Of a stretch of 9,178 bases of DNA, positions 6,323 to 9,178 are shown one piece after another. The DNA is from CBDULQ01 sp965368115 (GTDB lineage Bacteria > Pseudomonadota > Gammaproteobacteria > SZUA-229), in assembly GCA_965368115.1 (NCBI GenBank), contig CBDULQ010000153.1, positions 1 to 9,178 of the forward strand, read 5' to 3'. Both the position numbers and the translations under genes were made by a program. The stretch's first letter is position 1; each line of letters opens with the position of its first letter. Below the pieces are notes generated by a model. It had not been told where the DNA came from and did no database searches. It worked only from the letters and a program-made list of their open reading frames with translations.

Positions 6323-7549
6323 TTACACAACTTCGCCCATTTTGAATATCGGGAGATACATCGCAATAACCAGACCGCCGACAACGATTGCCAGGAACAC
6401 CATAATAAAGGGTTCCATCAAGGATGTGAGTGAATCGACGGCTGCATCTACCTGTTCTTCATAATAATCTGCAACTTTGGCCAGCATGGAATCGAGTGCA
6501 CCGGATTCTTCGCCGATAGCTACCATTTGTACAACCATATTCGGGAACAGCTCAGGGTGCTGTGCCAGGGATGACTGTAACTGGCCACCGCCGGCAATAT
6601 CATCGCGTAACTGAATTATTGCTTCTTTGTAGAGAATGTTGCCGGAAGCGCCGGCGACAGAGTCCATGGCCTCTACCAGCGGGACGCCGGCAGAGAACAT
6701 AGTCGATAAGGTACGTGCGAATCGTGCTATTGATGATTTGGACACCAGTTCAGAAATAACCGGTAATTTAAGTGCAAATTTATCCAGCCAGCGTCTGAAT
6801 TTGGGCGAGCGTTTTTTTGCATTGATAAATGTGGTTATGAAAAGAGCGATACCGCCAAATATCAGATACCAGGTGTCAACAAATGCGTCGGAAATCGATA
6901 CTACAAACTTGGTAAATGCAGGCAAGTCCGCGCCAAAGTCCTTGAACATGTCCGCAAAAATAGGCACTACGAAAATAAGCAGTATCGCAGTTACGATAAA
7001 AGCCACCACCATAACAGCAATTGGATAAGTCAGGGCTTTCTTGATTTTGACTTTTAAAGCTTCGGTTTTTTCCTTGTATGTGGCGATTTTGTCTAGCAGC
7101 GTTTCCAGTGCGCCGGATTGTTCACCAGCTTCAACCAGATTGCAAAAAAGATCGTCGAAATACAGTGGGTGTTTACGAATTGCCGAAGCGAAAGTGCCGC
7201 CAGCTTCTACATCCGCTTTAATAGTGAGAATCAGGTCCCGCATTGCCGGATTGCTATGACCCTGGCCAGTAATCTCGAATGACTGTACCAGGGGGACACC
7301 TGCTCGCATCATGGTTGCTAACTGGCGACTAAAAACGGCGATATCGCCGGTGACAATTTTTTTCTGGCCGCTTCCAAACAGTGGTTCGGCTTTTTTCTTA
7401 ACTCGTTTCGGGATAACACCCTGGCGGCGAAGGTTGGCTTTTACCATATCCATGTTTTGTGAAGTGGTCTCACCCTTGACGGTTTTTCCGTCTTTATTGG
7501 TGCCTTCCCAGATAAAGCTGTGCTTCTTAATGATTTTCTGTTTCGCCAT
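6323..7549 (-). CDS. pilC: PilC, type IV pilus inner-membrane platform protein
   Basis: PilC is the inner-membrane platform of the type IV pilus that couples the ATPases PilB and PilT to pilin insertion and removal. The 408-residue protein has the expected layout: a short basic N-terminal domain with FIWEGTNKDGKTVKGE (12-27), then two copies of the T2SSF fold. Repeat one spans about 70-195, with FSRQLATMMRAGVPL and EAGEQSGAL (140-148). Repeat two spans about 273-400, with FARTLSTMFSAGVPL and IGEESGALD (345-353). Three membrane segments are apparent at about 173-195, 224-242 and 378-400. It belongs to the type IV pilus rather than the type II secretion (GspF) branch because its neighbours are pilB and pilD. 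The ATG start lies 2 nt after the pilB stop with a good AAGGA site. No truncation is seen. Confidence 0.97.
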   Translation of the reverse strand: MAKQKIIKKHSFIWEGTNKDGKTVKGETTSQNMDMVKANLRRQGVIPKRVKKKAEPLFGSGQKKIVTGDIAVFSRQLATMMRAGVPLVQSFEITGQGHSNPAMRDLILTIKADVEAGGTFASAIRKHPLYFDDLFCNLVEAGEQSGALETLLDKIATYKEKTEALKVKIKKALTYPIAVMVVAFIVTAILLIFVVPIFADMFKDFGADLPAFTKFVVSISDAFVDTWYLIFGGIALFITTFINAKKRSPKFRRWLDKFALKLPVISELVSKSSIARFARTLSTMFSAGVPLVEAMDSVAGASGNILYKEAIIQLRDDIAGGGQLQSSLAQHPELFPNMVVQMVAIGEESGALDSMLAKVADYYEEQVDAAVDSLTSLMEPFIMVFLAIVVGGLVIAMYLPIFKMGEVV

Positions 7550-7551
7550 GA

Positions 7552-9178
7552 TTAATCCTTGGTCACTCGATTAACTTCTTCGAGGCTCGTTACGCCATCC
7601 ATCACTTTCTTCAGGCCGGACTTGCGTAAATCGGGAATGCCTTCTTTTCTTGCCTGGTCCGCCAGATCCTGTGCGTTTCCTTCACGCATAATAATACGAC
7701 CCATTTCTTCTGATATGGGCATGACCTGGTATATGCCTACTCGTCCCTTGTATCCTTTGTCACACTGCTCGCAACCTACCGCTTTGTAGATTTTGATGCC
7801 CGCTGCAATTTGTTCTTCAGGGAAGCCTTCTTCGATAAGGGCTTCTTTTGGAATATCGTCTTCGGTCTTGCAGTTTTCGCACAGGCGGCGTGCCAGTCGT
7901 TGTGCAATGATCAGGTTGACTGCGGAAGCAATATTGAATGGTGGGACGCCCATGTTGACCAGACGGGCCAGCGTTTGTGGTGCGTCGTTGGTATGTAGCG
8001 TCGACATAACCATGTGGCCGGTTTGTGCAGCCTTGATGGCAATTTCCGCGGTTTCAAGGTCTCGAATCTCACCCACCATAATAATATCAGGATCCTGACG
8101 CAGGAAGGCGCGGAGCGCAGAGGCGAAATCCAGTCCCACCTTGGCATTTACGTTCACCTGGTTTATGCCTTCCAGGTTGATTTCAGCCGGGTCTTCCGCA
8201 GTGGAAATGTTGGTGTCTTCTTTATTGAGAATATTCAGGCCGGTATACAATGATACGGTTTTACCGCTACCGGTCGGTCCGGTGACCAGGATCATGCCGT
8301 AGGGCTTGGCCAGGTTATCCAGGTACAATTGTTTCTGTTCCGGTTCATAACCAAGCATGTCGATACCCAGTTTGGCACTGGACGGATCGAGTATCCGCAA
8401 TACAATCTTCTCGCCGAACAGGGTAGGGCAGGTGTTTACGCGAAAGTCGATAGCCTTGTTCTTCGAGATGCGCATTTTGATGCGTCCGTCCTGAGGAACA
8501 CGGCGTTCAGCGGTATCCATACGCGACATGACCTTAATACGTGCAGAAAGGCGCCCGCTCATGCCTACCGGAGGTGACGCGATCTCGCGCAGCACGCCGT
8601 CGATACGTAGGCGTACCCGATAACGTTTTTCATAGGGCTCGAAATGAATGTCCGAAGCACCTCGTTTGATGGCATCCAGCAGCACTTTGTTGACGAAACG
8701 TACCACAGGGGTATCGTCCACATCGGCATCAGCGCCATCGTCTTTTCCTTCCTCTTTCTCGGCATTTTCAAAGTCCAGATCATCCAGGTCTTCACTGAGC
8801 ATATCCGACATGGACTCGTCTTCCGACGCGTTCAGTAGCTTTTCGATGAATTTGCTGAGCTTATCGGCCTCGACCAGAATAGCCTCGGTATTGACGCCGG
8901 TATGGAATTTGATCTCGTCGATAGCGGCCAGGTTGGTGGGTTCAGCCAGGGCCACATAAAGTCGGTTGCCTCGCTTGAACAGCGGGATGGCCTGGTGTTT
9001 TTTGATCAGTTTCTCGTCGACAAGTTCTCTGGGTATGCTGTCCGGATCCATGGCGTCCAGATCCATGACCGGCAGGCCAAATTCATGAGCTCCGGTGGCC
9101 GCTATCTTGGTAGCCGATACCAGTTTGTTCTCCGATAGATATGAGGAGATGGCCTGTTTCTTCTTGGCCGCATTCTGC
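7552..9178 (-). CDS. pilB: PilB, type IV pilus extension ATPase (N-terminus outside window)
   Basis: PilB is the cytoplasmic hexameric ATPase that powers pilus extension through PilC. The frame stays open to the window edge, so the methionine at 9066-9064 is internal: 37 more codons upstream (including SSYLSENKLVSATKIA) match the family's N-terminal domain. About 541 residues are visible and roughly 25-30 are missing. In order (counting from that internal Met): the rest of the MshEN/GspE N-terminal domain, an acidic linker (about 81-119), the N2 domain with GASDIHFEPYEKRYRVRLRIDG, Walker A GPTGSGKT (263-270), the Asp box STAEDPAEI, Walker B with GEIRD (332-336), the His box STLHTNDAP (355-363), and zinc cysteines C396-x2-C399 and C432-x2-C435. 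This set marks the PilB extension type rather than the retraction ATPase PilT. The pilus operon continues as pilC, pilD and coaE. Major pilin genes, often nearby, would lie outside. Confidence 0.97.
   Translation of the reverse strand, partial: QNAAKKKQAISSYLSENKLVSATKIAATGAHEFGLPVMDLDAMDPDSIPRELVDEKLIKKHQAIPLFKRGNRLYVALAEPTNLAAIDEIKFHTGVNTEAILVEADKLSKFIEKLLNASEDESMSDMLSEDLDDLDFENAEKEEGKDDGADADVDDTPVVRFVNKVLLDAIKRGASDIHFEPYEKRYRVRLRIDGVLREIASPPVGMSGRLSARIKVMSRMDTAERRVPQDGRIKMRISKNKAIDFRVNTCPTLFGEKIVLRILDPSSAKLGIDMLGYEPEQKQLYLDNLAKPYGMILVTGPTGSGKTVSLYTGLNILNKEDTNISTAEDPAEINLEGINQVNVNAKVGLDFASALRAFLRQDPDIIMVGEIRDLETAEIAIKAAQTGHMVMSTLHTNDAPQTLARLVNMGVPPFNIASAVNLIIAQRLARRLCENCKTEDDIPKEALIEEGFPEEQIAAGIKIYKAVGCEQCDKGYKGRVGIYQVMPISEEMGRIIMREGNAQDLADQARKEGIPDLRKSGLKKVMDGVTSLEEVNRVTKD
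7556..7560 (-). promoter_or_regulatory. Shine-Dalgarno of pilC inside the pilB 3' end
   Basis: On the minus strand AAGGA sits 6 nt before the pilC ATG and overlaps the last sense codons of pilB (AAG GAT TAA). It supports the chosen pilC start and implies that pilB termination and pilC initiation are coupled. Confidence 0.7.

Noticed and set aside
6636..7028. A 130-codon open frame on the plus strand inside pilC
   Set aside because: It is antisense to the pilC coding region and low in complexity (Ser/Thr/Ala/Ile-rich), as expected of a shadow frame.
7552..9066. Treating the methionine at 9066-9064 as the pilB start
   Set aside because: The frame stays open for 37 further codons to the window edge, and those codons resemble the PilB N-terminal domain, so the gene is truncated by the window.

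Overview
The window is ordinary chromosomal core DNA from a gammaproteobacterium, with two gene blocks pointing toward each other. Lineage evidence: the SecA and ZapD sequences resemble the gammaproteobacterial versions, ZapD is restricted to beta/gammaproteobacteria, and the Nudix-ThiE fusion and the pilB-pilC-pilD-coaE order are familiar from this class. The layout looks like a hybrid of the Escherichia coli secA-mutT / zapD-coaE / hofC-hofB neighbourhood and the Pseudomonas pilBCD-coaE operon. I cannot name a genus.

Plus-strand block (1-3986): the C-terminal half of secA (preprotein translocase ATPase, cut by the left edge), argJ (arginine biosynthesis), a fused mutT/thiE-like gene (oxidised-nucleotide sanitation plus a degenerate thiamin-phosphate-synthase-like domain), and an unrecognised 152-residue membrane-anchored protein with Met and Cys clusters. 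Spacings are 7 nt, 6 nt and an 8-nt overlap, so the four are probably co-transcribed.

Minus-strand block (9178 down to 3989): pilB (extension ATPase, N-terminus cut by the right edge), pilC (platform protein), pilD (prepilin peptidase), coaE (dephospho-CoA kinase) and zapD (FtsZ-bundling division protein). pilB to coaE are packed within 2-20 nt. A 77-nt gap, holding a small inverted repeat and a clear Shine-Dalgarno for a GTG start, separates coaE from zapD. yacG, usually the partner after zapD, is absent.

The blocks converge with only 2 nt between stop codons. A bulged 12-bp hairpin followed by a T-rich tract lies inside the 3' end of zapD and is my best candidate for a terminator. There are no RNA genes, mobile elements, CRISPR arrays or gene-free stretches over 300 nt. 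I see no clearly new system. The most interesting items are the unrecognised Met/Cys protein, the altered active site of the ThiE-like domain, the embedded terminator candidate and the missing yacG.
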